Assembly (NCBI RefSeq): GCF_022531965.1
Contig: NZ_CP092831.1
Coordinates: 4,968,501-5,032,500 of the forward strand
Direction: 5' to 3'
Source: Paenibacillus peoriae
GTDB taxonomy: Bacteria > Bacillota > Bacilli > Paenibacillales > Paenibacillaceae
Length of the DNA stretch: 64,000 nucleotides
The notes beneath the pieces are model-generated. The model did no database searches and was not told the DNA's origin. It saw only the letters and a list, made by a program, of their open reading frames with translations. Shown one piece after another: positions 1 through 9,020 of the stretch. The stretch's first letter is position 1, and each line of letters opens with the position of its first letter. A program made the position numbers and the translations under genes.

Positions 1-158
1 TGCGGGTCAGGGCGGCCCAAACCAGACTTCGAACCACCAAAGACAAAATCCAGCATATTGCAGAGGATGTCGGGTTCGGTCATGCTTCCCACTTTAATAA
101 AATCTTTAAAAAAATAACTGGGCTCTCTCCTCTTCAGTACCGCAAGCAGGTTCGGTAG
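1..158 (+). CDS. AraC-family transcriptional regulator, C-terminal fragment (cut by the window edge)
   Basis: The frame starting at base 3 stays open to a TAG at 156-158 and gives about 51 residues. They include IAEDVGFGHASHFNKIFKK and end in GLSPLQYRKQVR. This is the second helix-turn-helix and C-terminal signature of AraC/XylS regulators (family knowledge), which bind DNA with two such motifs at the C-terminus. The sensor part lies outside the window, so the effector is unknown. The next genes run on the opposite strand and their terminator lies about 130 bases downstream, so no operon partner can be named. Confidence 0.85.
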   Translation, partial: RVRAAQTRLRTTKDKIQHIAEDVGFGHASHFNKIFKKITGLSPLQYRKQVR

Positions 159-283
159 ATATTCAGTGTAAAGAATTAGACGCCAATTTTATACCTCCGC
201 TCTTGTCTTGTTTTTCCATTTTTATATCCACTTGCTCTTTCATGGAACTAAATACAAGCCGCGTTGGAATAAGTAAAATGCAC

Positions 284-325
284 AAAAAAACCATACTTCG
301 CTGCAATGCGTGCACCGAAGTATGG
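284..325 (-). terminator. Rho-independent terminator of the MarR-aldolase operon
   Basis: A perfect 10-bp inverted repeat (CCATACTTCG at 291-300, CGAAGTATGG at 316-325) is followed on the minus strand by a run of seven T (A at 284-290 on the plus strand). It lies about 55 bases past the stop of the aldolase-like gene. Confidence 0.85.
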
Positions 326-380
326 CTATTACAAAGTCATTTTACATCTTTAAAATTATAAATTACTCTTTCTATGACCA

Positions 381-1418
381 TTATTGCAATGCTTTAATAT
401 CCTGAATCAGCAATTCAACATTTTCTTTCTTCGTAGCCCAACTGGTACAGAATCGAACTGCACTATGTGTATCATCAACCTTTTCCCAAAAGGAGTAAGT
501 ATATTTTTCACTCAATGCCTTTAGTATACGATCTGGTAAAATCGGAAACTGCTGATTGGTTGTAGAACGGTATTGAAAAGAAAAACCTTGCTCAGATAAT
601 CCGTTTTGAAGCAGCATTGCCATATCTATAGCGTGTTTGGAAATTTCAACGTATAAACCGTCTTCAAACAAAGTTTCGAATTGAATGCCCAACATTCTTC
701 CCTTAGCCAGCAGCCCCCCTTTTTGCTTGATCATATATCGGAAATCTTTTTTCAATGTATCATTTAGAATGACTACGGCTTCTCCCATCAATGCTCCAAT
801 TTTTGTCCCGCCAATATAAAACACATCGCAAAGCTGTGCTATATCCGCTAAAGATGCATCGCTATCTTCGGCCACCAAGCCATAGCCCAATCGGGCTCCA
901 TCTATGAACAGTGGTAAACCACATTCTTGACAGACTCTACTTAATGCTTCCAGCTCTGCTTTGCTATAGATCGTTCCATTCTCAGTAGGTTGGGAAATAT
1001 AAACCATCCCGGGCTGTACACTATGCTCAGGAGCGGCATCATTCCAGTGAGCGTCATACAAATCTTGTACCTGCTCGGCCCGGATCTTCCCATCTCCGCT
1101 TGGCAAAGTAAGTATTTTATGTCCAACAGCTTCAATCGCTCCGGTTTCATGAACCGCAACATGTCCCGACACTGCCGCAACGACGCCTTGATGCGGACGC
1201 AGAATAGAAGAAATAACAGTGGTATTGGTCTGTGTACCTCCAACCAAAAAGTGTACATCCGCATTTGGGGAGTCACATGCTTCTTTAATATATGCTCTAG
1301 CTTTTTCACAATGATCATCCACACCATAACCTGGAGTTTGTTCATCATTCGTCTCCAGTAGTCGCTTTAATATGCGCTCATGGGCACCTTCGGTATAGTC
1401 GCATTCAAATCGTATCAT
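381..1418 (-). CDS. Threonine aldolase-like PLP-dependent lyase
   Basis: 345 residues, the usual length of low-specificity L-threonine aldolases (beta-eliminating lyase family, fold type I PLP enzymes), which cleave threonine or allo-threonine to glycine and acetaldehyde. Visible signatures are VGGTQTN near residue 60, SGHVAVHETGAIE near 83-95, the DGARLGYGL segment near 174 that carries the PLP-binding Asp, and GGTKIGALMGEA with the probable Schiff-base Lys206. A GGAGAGG ribosome site lies inside the 3' end of the marR-like gene. The two genes overlap by 14 bases and are probably co-transcribed. The substrate is inferred from the family only. No transporter or other amino-acid gene is adjacent, so the physiological role is open. 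Confidence 0.85.
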   Translation of the reverse strand: MIRFECDYTEGAHERILKRLLETNDEQTPGYGVDDHCEKARAYIKEACDSPNADVHFLVGGTQTNTTVISSILRPHQGVVAAVSGHVAVHETGAIEAVGHKILTLPSGDGKIRAEQVQDLYDAHWNDAAPEHSVQPGMVYISQPTENGTIYSKAELEALSRVCQECGLPLFIDGARLGYGLVAEDSDASLADIAQLCDVFYIGGTKIGALMGEAVVILNDTLKKDFRYMIKQKGGLLAKGRMLGIQFETLFEDGLYVEISKHAIDMAMLLQNGLSEQGFSFQYRSTTNQQFPILPDRILKALSEKYTYSFWEKVDDTHSAVRFCTSWATKKENVELLIQDIKALQ

Positions 1419-1866
1419 TCTGTATCCTCTCCAAATTATCCAATTTCTTCTGAATTAACAACATAGAAGCATGTAATTCTTTTATCTCTTCTTCTGAGAG
1501 TCCTTGAACTAATTTTAGAATTTGTTCATCAGACCTTTCATTCAGTTGGTTAAAGAACGCCTTTCCTTTAGGAGTCAAACGAATCAGATTTGTTCTATTA
1601 TCCAACGTTGAATTTTCCTTAACAAGAAAGCCCTCTTTGCAAAATTTAGCAATGATCCTACTCATATAGCTGCGATCAATTTTAAGAGATTCGACTAAAG
1701 TATTCGCTATACATGGCTCGATCAACCCGATCTCTATAATGACACGGGCCTCGGTAAAGGAATATCCGCTATCCAGCACATGTCTATCCAAAACACCCAG
1801 TATATTCGTATAGAACCGATTAAAACGCCTCATATCCGCTATGATATTAGCATCTATATTGACCAT
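1405..1866 (-). CDS. MarR-family transcriptional regulator
   Basis: 153 residues, typical for MarR proteins, dimeric winged-helix DNA-binding regulators that often respond to small aromatic molecules. The central part (about 45-110) shows the expected pattern: a helix with ARVIIEIGL, a recognition-helix region with SLKIDRSYMSRII, and a wing with ENSTLDNRTNLIRLTPKG. The ATG follows AGGGGGAG by 2-3 bases. It is the first gene of a two-gene operon with the aldolase-like gene, whose start it overlaps, so it may control that gene. It starts 127 bases from the RND pump stop with a terminator between, so it could regulate the pump only in trans. The ligand is unknown. Confidence 0.88.
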   Translation of the reverse strand: MVNIDANIIADMRRFNRFYTNILGVLDRHVLDSGYSFTEARVIIEIGLIEPCIANTLVESLKIDRSYMSRIIAKFCKEGFLVKENSTLDNRTNLIRLTPKGKAFFNQLNERSDEQILKLVQGLSEEEIKELHASMLLIQKKLDNLERIQNDTI

Positions 1867-1881
1867 AACTCCCCCTATTTA

Positions 1882-1929
1882 GTGGACTTTTGCAACAATT
1901 ATAGTAAAGATTTTTGTGGACTATGTCAA
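1882..1929 (-). promoter_or_regulatory. Candidate promoter and direct repeats upstream of the MarR gene
   Basis: On the minus strand TTGACA (1924-1929) and TATAAT (1898-1903) are both perfect boxes, but their 20-base spacing is longer than the usual 17. The heptamer GTGGACT (plus-strand reading) occurs twice, at 1882-1888 and 1916-1922, flanking the -10 box. Autoregulation by the MarR protein through these repeats is an inference. Confidence 0.4.
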
Positions 1930-1934
1930 TGAAA

Positions 1935-1972
1935 TAAAAAAACCGTACATTAAGACTCTCGCCTAATGTACG
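1935..1972 (-). terminator. Rho-independent terminator of the RND efflux operon
   Basis: A perfect 9-bp stem (CGTACATTA at 1944-1952, TAATGTACG at 1964-1972) is followed on the minus strand by a T-rich run (plus-strand A run within 1935-1942). It lies about 20 bases after the stop of the RND pump gene. Confidence 0.85.
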
Positions 1973-1992
1973 ATCCTGTATTATATATTTAC

Positions 1993-4900
1993 CTACAAGT
2001 TCAATGAACTATCGCTATTTATAGCCTTTTGCTTCTTATGCTTCCGTTTCAGCTTCAGATGAGCTACGACCATATACAGCGTCGGAACTACAAACAATGT
2101 TAAAATAGTTGAAAAAATCAGTCCGAAAATAATGGTTGTTGCCAACGGTTTGAACAAGATCTCCCCTATTGTGGCAATAGGAATCATACCCACAATCGCA
2201 GTTAGCGAAGTAAGCAAGATCGGACGGAAACGGGCAGAGCATGCCATTAGAATGGCGTCTGTTAAATCAGCGCCTTCACGCCGTGCATCTTCAATAAACT
2301 CTATCAACACGATACCGTTACGCACGACGATACCAGCAAGTGAAATGATCCCCATAATACTCATGAATCCAATGGGCATCCCTGAAATAAAACTTCCAAG
2401 GATTCCCCCTGCCGCTGCCAGATAAACGGTAGTCATAATAATGAGTGGTGTGGACACCGAGTAAAACTGCATGGTGATCAAGAGGAGAATAAGGAAAATA
2501 ACAATAACAGCTAATTTGCCCAAGTCCTTAAACATATCAGACTGCGCAGATGTTTCCCCTCCCATCTCCCAGGTGTAGCCTGGTTCAAACTGGGTATTTG
2601 TAAGTTTGCTACGGATATCATTAGTGAGTTCTGTAGCCGTACGCCCATTTCCATTGGCTGAGATCGTTACCGTCCGTTCCAGATCATAGCGGTGGATTTG
2701 TTGGATGGAAAAGTCCGGTTTCATCGTGGCTAATTGGGATAAGGGGATTTGCTCCCTTGCCGCATTGTTCACACTTAATTGTTGGAATAATACCTCAGGA
2801 TCATGGTTTGGTTTGTTCATGTATATATTGACATCAAGCAATTCCTTACCCGTATCAAAATCCGTTACATTCACCCCGTCACCCATTAATAGCAAAGTAC
2901 GCGTTAAATCGGAATAACTAACCTGATATTTATCCAAGGCTTGCTGATTGATTTGGAAATTCAGATTATAGCTTTGCATACCCATATTATCGGTCACATC
3001 TACAGCTCCGGGGGTCCCCGCAACCATTTCTTTGACTTTAGTTGTCATGTTTTGCAGCTTATCAATATCTTCTCCTTTAATACGGATAGACACCGCACTG
3101 CCGACCGGAATACCTAATTGGGGAACACGAATGCTGATTAATGCAGATGGATATTTAGCTTGTAGCGTATGGGTCCAGTTATCTACTGTTTTTTTGAGAT
3201 CAAATATCCCCTCTTTTCCAACGACAGCAATTTGGCCGTTGACCGCTCCCCCAGAGCCATGACCGCCTGCAACATCACTATACAGCTGAGGCGCTCCTCC
3301 ACCTGCCGTTGCCGCCAGCCGCTCTGTTTCTGGCTGTTTTTTGACCCAGCTCCCAATCTCGTTTACAACTTGATTGGTTGCCTGCAACGACGTTCCTTCT
3401 GGCATCGTTACACTAATCGTGGCATCCGCTTGATCGGAATCCGGAAATAATTCAATGGGAACAACAGCAAGTAGTCCATAAGCTGCTGTACCCATCATAA
3501 GACCAATAAGCGCTGTTAACAGTGGACGTCGCAGTATTCTAGGCATCCAGTTTTTAGAGTACACATTGGATAGAGATTGTATTTGATTCCCCAGAAGTCC
3601 AGGTGGCTTAACTGTCTTACTACTCTCTTTTCCTTTACGACGTTGATCGTACCATTGACGGAAAATAGGAATAATTGTTAACGACATAATCATGGAAGCC
3701 AGCATCGTTAACGAAATAACGGTAGGTATCGGTTTAATAAAGTCACCAATAGTGCCCGGCAGGAATAAAAGCGGGGCAAATGCCGCAACCGTAGCTAGCG
3801 TAGCTGTAATGATCGATAAGGATACCTCTTTCGTCCCTTTAATGGCCGCCTCCGTAGCATCTTCCCCAAATTCAGAGCGTCGGCGTTCAATGTTGTCATT
3901 GACCACGACGGCATCATCAACCAATATCCCTAATACGATGATTAATCCGATGACTGAAATTTGATTCAGCGTGATTCCTGTTGTGGGCAAGAAGATAAAG
4001 CCAATGGCGATGGAAACAGGAATGGCTAAGGCCACAAATGCAGAAGTCAGCAAATTCAAACCTAATGTACATATAACAATGACCGATATAATAGCGATGA
4101 TCATCTCTTTGGTCAGGTTTCCAAACATTTCATCGACTCGATCATTTTGCGCAAAAAGTAGTTCAAAATGTACATTCTTCGGCAAACCGCTCACAAGTTC
4201 ATTGATTTTGGCTGTTGTCGCTTTAGATACCGTTGGCACGTCTGTGCCTGTATCTCCACTCACACTGATGGAAATAGCAGGCTTGTTATTCACATACGTA
4301 TAACTAGTCGCTTTTTTAAAAACAAGTGAGGCTGTCCCTACATCCTTCAGAGATATCGGGTATCCATCGTCATTGCTTGAAATCTGGACGTTATTTAGGA
4401 TAGATGGATCCGTAGAGGCATTTACCGTCAGCTGATAAGTACGCTCATTGAAATCCATACTTCCTGTAGGAACTCTCTCATTCTCATTTTTGATTGCTTG
4501 AACAACCTGCTCCCAGGAGATGTTATATTGTTGCATCTTTTGTGTGTCTAAACTAATTCGTACTTCTTGATCTGGTATTCCTTGAATATTAACTTGCGAA
4601 ACACCCGAGACCGTTTTTAATTGATCTTTCCATTTGTTCATCAATTCATTTAACGCGTATAAATTCTCAATTTTATCAGAAGTAATCGCGTATGAACCAA
4701 TGAAAGAGCTTGTCATGCTATCATTAATAATGGGCTGCATCGCATCTGCTGGAAGCTCAGACTGTGCATCCTGTACCTTTGTACGAAGATCAGTCCACAC
4801 CTTTGTCGGGTCCGCATCTTCAAAAGCATCTATCATTATACTAGATTGTCCTTTAGATGAAGTGGAAGAAATCGTTTTGACACCTTGTACGGCTTTAATT

Positions 4901-5103
4901 TTCTGTTCCATGACCTTAGTAATGGTTTGCTCGATTCTTTCGGGTGAAGCGCCTGGATAGATGGTTGTAACACTGGCTGACAAGGGAATAACATCAGGCT
5001 GCTCCTGTTTAGGTAACGATGTAAAATTGTAGAGCCCTAGCACAATGCACATGGCGAAGAAAATGAGTGTAATTTTTTGCTTTTTAACGATATATTTAAT
5101 CAT
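1993..5103 (-). CDS. RND-family efflux pump (HAE1/AcrB type, SwrC-like)
   Basis: 1036 residues, the usual length of resistance-nodulation-division pumps. One membrane helix near the N-terminus is followed by a large extracellular part, a helix block near 330-480, a second extracellular part and a second helix block near 860-1020. TM4 carries VDDAVVVNDNIE, whose paired Asp are the proton-relay residues of the family. TM10 reads VVRNGIVLIEF, with Arg where AcrB has Lys. In Bacillus the homologue SwrC exports surfactin and tolerates bile salts and biocides, so export of amphiphilic peptides is a plausible role here, by inference only. The start overlaps the adaptor stop by 4 bases (ATGA), so the two are translationally coupled. 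No outer-membrane partner is expected in a Gram-positive cell. Confidence 0.92.
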   Translation of the reverse strand: MIKYIVKKQKITLIFFAMCIVLGLYNFTSLPKQEQPDVIPLSASVTTIYPGASPERIEQTITKVMEQKIKAVQGVKTISSTSSKGQSSIMIDAFEDADPTKVWTDLRTKVQDAQSELPADAMQPIINDSMTSSFIGSYAITSDKIENLYALNELMNKWKDQLKTVSGVSQVNIQGIPDQEVRISLDTQKMQQYNISWEQVVQAIKNENERVPTGSMDFNERTYQLTVNASTDPSILNNVQISSNDDGYPISLKDVGTASLVFKKATSYTYVNNKPAISISVSGDTGTDVPTVSKATTAKINELVSGLPKNVHFELLFAQNDRVDEMFGNLTKEMIIAIISVIVICTLGLNLLTSAFVALAIPVSIAIGFIFLPTTGITLNQISVIGLIIVLGILVDDAVVVNDNIERRRSEFGEDATEAAIKGTKEVSLSIITATLATVAAFAPLLFLPGTIGDFIKPIPTVISLTMLASMIMSLTIIPIFRQWYDQRRKGKESSKTVKPPGLLGNQIQSLSNVYSKNWMPRILRRPLLTALIGLMMGTAAYGLLAVVPIELFPDSDQADATISVTMPEGTSLQATNQVVNEIGSWVKKQPETERLAATAGGGAPQLYSDVAGGHGSGGAVNGQIAVVGKEGIFDLKKTVDNWTHTLQAKYPSALISIRVPQLGIPVGSAVSIRIKGEDIDKLQNMTTKVKEMVAGTPGAVDVTDNMGMQSYNLNFQINQQALDKYQVSYSDLTRTLLLMGDGVNVTDFDTGKELLDVNIYMNKPNHDPEVLFQQLSVNNAAREQIPLSQLATMKPDFSIQQIHRYDLERTVTISANGNGRTATELTNDIRSKLTNTQFEPGYTWEMGGETSAQSDMFKDLGKLAVIVIFLILLLITMQFYSVSTPLIIMTTVYLAAAGGILGSFISGMPIGFMSIMGIISLAGIVVRNGIVLIEFIEDARREGADLTDAILMACSARFRPILLTSLTAIVGMIPIATIGEILFKPLATTIIFGLIFSTILTLFVVPTLYMVVAHLKLKRKHKKQKAINSDSSLNL

Positions 5104-6521
5104 TCGGACGACTCCTCCGATTTCCCAGGTACACCATTCCCAAGTAAATCACCATTAAATAAGGTTCCTGCTCCTTGCGTAACGATTTGATCTCCTGCCT
5201 GTAGCCCAGAGACCACTTCGAGCTGATTATTAGTCACTTTCCCCAGTTTAATCGGTGTTTTGACAGCTTTTCCATTTACAGCTTTAAAGACATAAGGATC
5301 ATTTCCCGTACTAATTACGGCCTCTACGGGCACTAAAAGCGCTTCGTTTTGATTTATGCTTTTAGATGCGCTGATGACTTGACCAGGTTTCCAATTCAGT
5401 TCGGGATTGGGAATGCTAACTTCCACATTGATGCTTCCCGTTTTGGAGTTCGTCGATGGATAGATCTGGGTGACGGTTCCTGTTCTCATTTCATCGTAGA
5501 GAGAGATATTAACTTTTTGGTTTTTCTTCCACGATAAGATTTCACTGTCTGGTACGGGGAGGAGTACTTTTAAAGTCTTGATATTTCCGACAACAAATGC
5601 CTCACTTCCACTGGAGCCCAGTTGACCATCAGATATCTTTTTTTCAATCACAACACCAGTGATCGGGGAGGTTAAAGTCGCTTTTTTCAGTGACAAGGAT
5701 GACTGTTCATAAGCAGCCAATGCATCATCATAGGTAGCCTGTGCCTGAGCTTTACTGGCTAGCCCTTGTTGTATAGTAGCCCTAGCCGATTCCAGCCCTG
5801 CTCTGGCCTGATCTACGCCGGCCGAAGCTTGGGCACGCTGTTCCTGGGATGCCCCTGCAAGCAAAAGAGACAATTTCTCTTGCGCATCACTTAAGCTTTT
5901 TTGTGCGTTTGCTAATTCCAGCTGCGCATTCTCATTTTCCGTTAAAGATACCGCACCTGCCTGGAATAGACTTTGGGAGCGTGCGGCATCCGCTTTCTTC
6001 TTGTTATAATTATTAGTTGCTACAGTAACCGCATTTTGAGACTGTGCTATCTCCTGCTTTTTGGCGCCATTGTTCAATTCCTGCAATTTCGATTGGGCCG
6101 CATTGACCTGGGATTGCGAACTATGAATGCCCGCCTGTGCCGATTGGACAGAAGCCTCCGCTTGGCTAACACCAGCCTTTGCCTTTTCCATGGTTGCCTT
6201 TGCCCGATCCAGCTGCAACTGGTAATTGGATGTATCTAGCTTCGCAAGGACACTCCCTTTTTCTACTGAATCCCCAACCTCAACCATAGTGCTCAATATA
6301 CGTCCATCCGCTTCAAAGGAAACATTGGCCTCATTACTTGCCTGCAATGTCCCCGCCAAATTAAAATCATTGGCCAAAGGCTTCATTGCAAGTTTCTCCA
6401 CTTTCACCGGGTGACTGGCTTCTGTTACAGAGTTCTCCGTTGCACTGGAGCAACCGGAAGCTACGATAGCTAATGCAACCCCTGCAATCATTATCCTAAT
6501 TCCTTTTTTCTTCAACTTCAT
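5100..6521 (-). CDS. RND efflux adaptor lipoprotein (membrane fusion protein, HlyD/AcrA type)
   Basis: 473 residues from the ATG at 6521, chosen over an ATG 18 codons upstream because AGGGAGG sits 6 bases before it and the protein then begins with a proper lipoprotein signal (basic start, hydrophobic core, box ASGC, lipidated Cys24). The chain then shows a first lipoyl/beta-barrel half (SFEADGRILSTMVEVGDSV), a long Ala/Gln/Lys-rich coiled-coil hairpin at about 80-270, the second lipoyl half (LTSPITGVVIEKKISDG) and beta-barrel and membrane-proximal domains. Such adaptors link an RND pump to its surroundings; in Gram-positives they are lipid-anchored outside the membrane. It is the first gene of the pump operon. 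Confidence 0.9.
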   Translation of the reverse strand: MKLKKKGIRIMIAGVALAIVASGCSSATENSVTEASHPVKVEKLAMKPLANDFNLAGTLQASNEANVSFEADGRILSTMVEVGDSVEKGSVLAKLDTSNYQLQLDRAKATMEKAKAGVSQAEASVQSAQAGIHSSQSQVNAAQSKLQELNNGAKKQEIAQSQNAVTVATNNYNKKKADAARSQSLFQAGAVSLTENENAQLELANAQKSLSDAQEKLSLLLAGASQEQRAQASAGVDQARAGLESARATIQQGLASKAQAQATYDDALAAYEQSSLSLKKATLTSPITGVVIEKKISDGQLGSSGSEAFVVGNIKTLKVLLPVPDSEILSWKKNQKVNISLYDEMRTGTVTQIYPSTNSKTGSINVEVSIPNPELNWKPGQVISASKSINQNEALLVPVEAVISTGNDPYVFKAVNGKAVKTPIKLGKVTNNQLEVVSGLQAGDQIVTQGAGTLFNGDLLGNGVPGKSEESSE

Positions 6522-6619
6522 GTCATCCTCCCTGATTCTCTCTTCTAAAGGTGCTATCAGCAACCCGTGGGTCAAGTAAACTTTTTCATCCTTTTTTCAT
6601 GTTATAACAATGAACAAAC

Positions 6620-6657
6620 AAAAAAATCGTACAAAGGGGCAAGCACCTTATGTACGA
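6620..6657 (-). terminator. Rho-independent terminator of the two-component operon
   Basis: Stem TCGTACA plus AAGG (6627-6637) pairs with CCTT and TGTACGA (6646-6657), with one bulged A. A T run follows on the minus strand (plus-strand A at 6620-6626). It lies between the response regulator stop (6694) and the start of the efflux operon, so the two operons are separate transcripts although adjacent. Confidence 0.8.
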
Positions 6658-6693
6658 CTGGGCAAATAAATAACATATTTTCAGTTATTATTT

Positions 6694-7344
6694 CTAAAGC
6701 TGTAAAATACCACGTTCCAACGAAACAGCAACGGCTTCAGATCTGGAATCAACACCAAGCTTGTTATAAATATTCGTTAAATGTGCCTTTACGGTACGCT
6801 CGGAAATTCCCATATCAAACGCAATTTCCTTACTTTTAAAACCATGTGCAACAGACTTTAATATATGTCTTTCCTTATCAGTCAGAACTAAGTTTCTTTC
6901 ATGTGACTTTGCCTCAGCTTCTCTCTTATTCGTGGCAGCAAATACCCTTGCTGTTATTTCTGGCTGAAGCAGCGTTTCACCCCTTAGCGCAGACTCAATC
7001 GTGCGAAATAGGTTTTCCCGACTGGTATCTTTCAACAAATATCCTTTTGCTCCCAAAGAGAGTCCTTTAATCATTAAATCATCTTCGTTATAGGTCGTCA
7101 GGATAATGACTGGCGTTTCATTTTGTTTTTCTCTGAGGGCCTTCATGGTTTCCAAACCACTCATTTGCGGCATATATAAATCCAACAGGATGACATCCGG
7201 CTGAAGTTCTTCGATCAATTTAAGAGCCGTTACACCTTCTCCAGCCTCACCAATCACTTCATAGCTGTCATGGGTCTCCAGCACCAGCTTTAATCCTTCT
7301 CTAACTACCCAATGATCATCGACGATTAAAACCTTGTATTTCAT
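6694..7344 (-). CDS. NarL/LiaR-type response regulator
   Basis: 216 residues. The receiver domain (1-125) has the acidic pair VDDH at 8-11, the phospho-acceptor Asp55 in ILLDLYMPQM, a Thr in ILTTYNEDD and Lys in GYLLKD. The LuxR-type helix-turn-helix (about 150-212) reads LTDKERHILKSVAHGFKSKEI and AHLTNIYNKLGV. Phosphorylated proteins of this class bind promoter DNA as dimers. The start overlaps the kinase stop by 4 bases (ATGA), so both come from one transcript. The genes face the RND pump operon just downstream, which makes the pump a reasonable target by position; no binding site was identified. Confidence 0.92.
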   Translation of the reverse strand: MKYKVLIVDDHWVVREGLKLVLETHDSYEVIGEAGEGVTALKLIEELQPDVILLDLYMPQMSGLETMKALREKQNETPVIILTTYNEDDLMIKGLSLGAKGYLLKDTSRENLFRTIESALRGETLLQPEITARVFAATNKREAEAKSHERNLVLTDKERHILKSVAHGFKSKEIAFDMGISERTVKAHLTNIYNKLGVDSRSEAVAVSLERGILQL

Positions 7345-8579
7345 AATAGGTCTCCTTTAGTAAGAGGCGCCTCTATTTTTATAGCCGTACCTTCTTGAAA
7401 TATACTGCTGATATTGATTTTTCCACCCAGCATCCGTACACGTTCATGTATACCTATTATTCCGTAATGCCCTGTTTGCTTGGCAATAATATCCGTATCA
7501 AATCCTTTTCCATCATCACGAATCTCGATTTCAATCTTACCTTCGTTATCCAAAATACTTATCCATACAGTATTCGCATGTGAATGCTTCGCTACGTTGG
7601 TTAAACACTCGCTTATAATAAACAATCCATGTTCGAACACCAGTCTGGGAACCGAAGCTTTAATTTTGATGTTGCGGATTACACGAATGCTCGTAGCCAT
7701 TGTGAATCGCTGTATTTCTTCCTCCACGGCTTCTGCAAAATCAACTTCCGAGATGGTTTTTGAACGCAGATTGTCTATAGCTCGCCTTGAATCAGACAAT
7801 GTTCTTCGCACTTGTGACATCGATTGTTGGACGATCTCCTGAGCTCTTTGCGTACTTCCTTTTGTCAGATGAGCATCAATGGCTTCAAGTTGCATGATTA
7901 GCCCAGCAAGTCCCTGCGCCAGCGTATCATGAAGATCACGGGCCATACGTTGTCGTTCGTTAGCGATTGTAAGTTCTTCGACCTTTTGATGTGCGATTTC
8001 AAGTTCTTTAAGAACGTTTTGCGTTCGGATTCGTGCTTGAACTTGTTTGAGAAAAAGAATGGCATAAGCTACTATAACAACTGCAATGAGAAAAAATAGC
8101 GGGATGAACAATACAAATTGCCTGCCATCATTATGCCAGACTACAGCCACACAAAAAAGTACATAGGAAATCAAAAATACAAGAATGACCTTAAGCGGCT
8201 TGTAATAAATACCTATACTCTGACCCACCAAAATTGGCATTAACCCAACCAGCACAATGGAGAAACTGTCAGGTAGAAGAAATGCACTTGAAAAGATCAA
8301 TCCCCCTTGCACAACAAAATAAGCCCATGAAAAATATTTTGCAACTCTTTGAGCATGCAAGTACAAGAGGATGTGTAATATGACGATTACAGTAAATAAG
8401 ACACTTTGCAGCAGATTTAGACCACTAGACAAATGTTGAAGAATGACAGACTCACTATAAATTATAAAAATCCATATTATAGTTAATACTTTGGAAATAT
8501 CTTTTTTCTCAAATTCACCTTCACTTTCACTTATTTCCGGATCTACATTCTGGACCTGTACATTGAATTCATCGTTCAT
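7341..8579 (-). CDS. Sensor histidine kinase, LiaS/DesK-like (HisKA_3)
   Basis: 412 residues. Residues 1-40 are acidic and soluble; about five to six hydrophobic segments span roughly 33-175, with little outside the membrane between them, which suggests sensing within the membrane. A short coiled coil (about 177-205) leads to the HisKA_3 phospho-acceptor motif RMARDLHDTLAQGL with His217, then a HATPase domain with the N-box SECLTNVAKHSHA, DDGKGFD and a C-terminal GTAIKIEAPL. The start has AGGAGGG 4 bases upstream. The stimulus is unknown; relatives of this class often answer cell-envelope or membrane-fluidity stress, which would fit the neighbouring efflux pump. Confidence 0.9.
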   Translation of the reverse strand: MNDEFNVQVQNVDPEISESEGEFEKKDISKVLTIIWIFIIYSESVILQHLSSGLNLLQSVLFTVIVILHILLYLHAQRVAKYFSWAYFVVQGGLIFSSAFLLPDSFSIVLVGLMPILVGQSIGIYYKPLKVILVFLISYVLFCVAVVWHNDGRQFVLFIPLFFLIAVVIVAYAILFLKQVQARIRTQNVLKELEIAHQKVEELTIANERQRMARDLHDTLAQGLAGLIMQLEAIDAHLTKGSTQRAQEIVQQSMSQVRRTLSDSRRAIDNLRSKTISEVDFAEAVEEEIQRFTMATSIRVIRNIKIKASVPRLVFEHGLFIISECLTNVAKHSHANTVWISILDNEGKIEIEIRDDGKGFDTDIIAKQTGHYGIIGIHERVRMLGGKINISSIFQEGTAIKIEAPLTKGDLL

Positions 8580-8701
8580 AATTCCCTCCTACAATTCTAA
8601 ATTCGGCTTTTCGACTTAATAGAGATAATGGCACTATGACGGCCTAGTCCATTTAGTTTGAACAGAAATCATTTATATATTATTTTACAAAAAAACGAAA
8701 A

Positions 8702-8740
8702 GAAAAAAACGTACACATGGGCAGCTTCACTTGTACGTTT
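8702..8740 (-). terminator. Rho-independent terminator of the sspH operon
   Basis: A perfect 9-bp stem (AAACGTACA at 8707-8715, TGTACGTTT at 8732-8740) precedes a run of T on the minus strand. It lies about 90 bases after the stop of the small ORF and before the histidine kinase gene. Confidence 0.8.
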
Positions 8741-8831
8741 GGGCATTGAATACTTTTTGTTCGCTACCATCCAAGTTATGCGTCATATAAAAAGCACGCA
8801 GCAGGTTATCCTGTGCGCGCTTGACCACTTA

Positions 8832-9002
8832 CTATTCTTCTTCCAACTCATCTGGTACATCGTATTTATTGATATGTGAAGTCATTGCTGCAACAGCTTC
8901 GCTGGCATCCGTTGTGGCCGGTACTTCTCTGACCACATCATCCGTCTGATCACGAAAGTTCAAACGATCTGCCTCAATCTCTTTCTGTTGGTTCGGTTTC
9001 AT
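8832..9002 (-). CDS. Small acidic protein of unknown function, 56 residues, downstream of sspH
   Basis: The ORF begins MKPNQQKEIEADRLNFRD and ends DVPDELEEE. It is hydrophilic and acidic, with no membrane segment, signal peptide or Cys. An AGGAG site lies 11 bases before the ATG at 9002. It follows sspH by 18 bases on the same strand with the first clear terminator after it, so it is very likely co-transcribed from the sigma-G-like promoter and made in the forespore. I do not recognise the family. The gene is below the size threshold of many gene callers. Confidence 0.65.
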   Translation of the reverse strand: MKPNQQKEIEADRLNFRDQTDDVVREVPATTDASEAVAAMTSHINKYDVPDELEEE

Positions 9003-9020
9003 TTTTCATGTCACTCCTTT

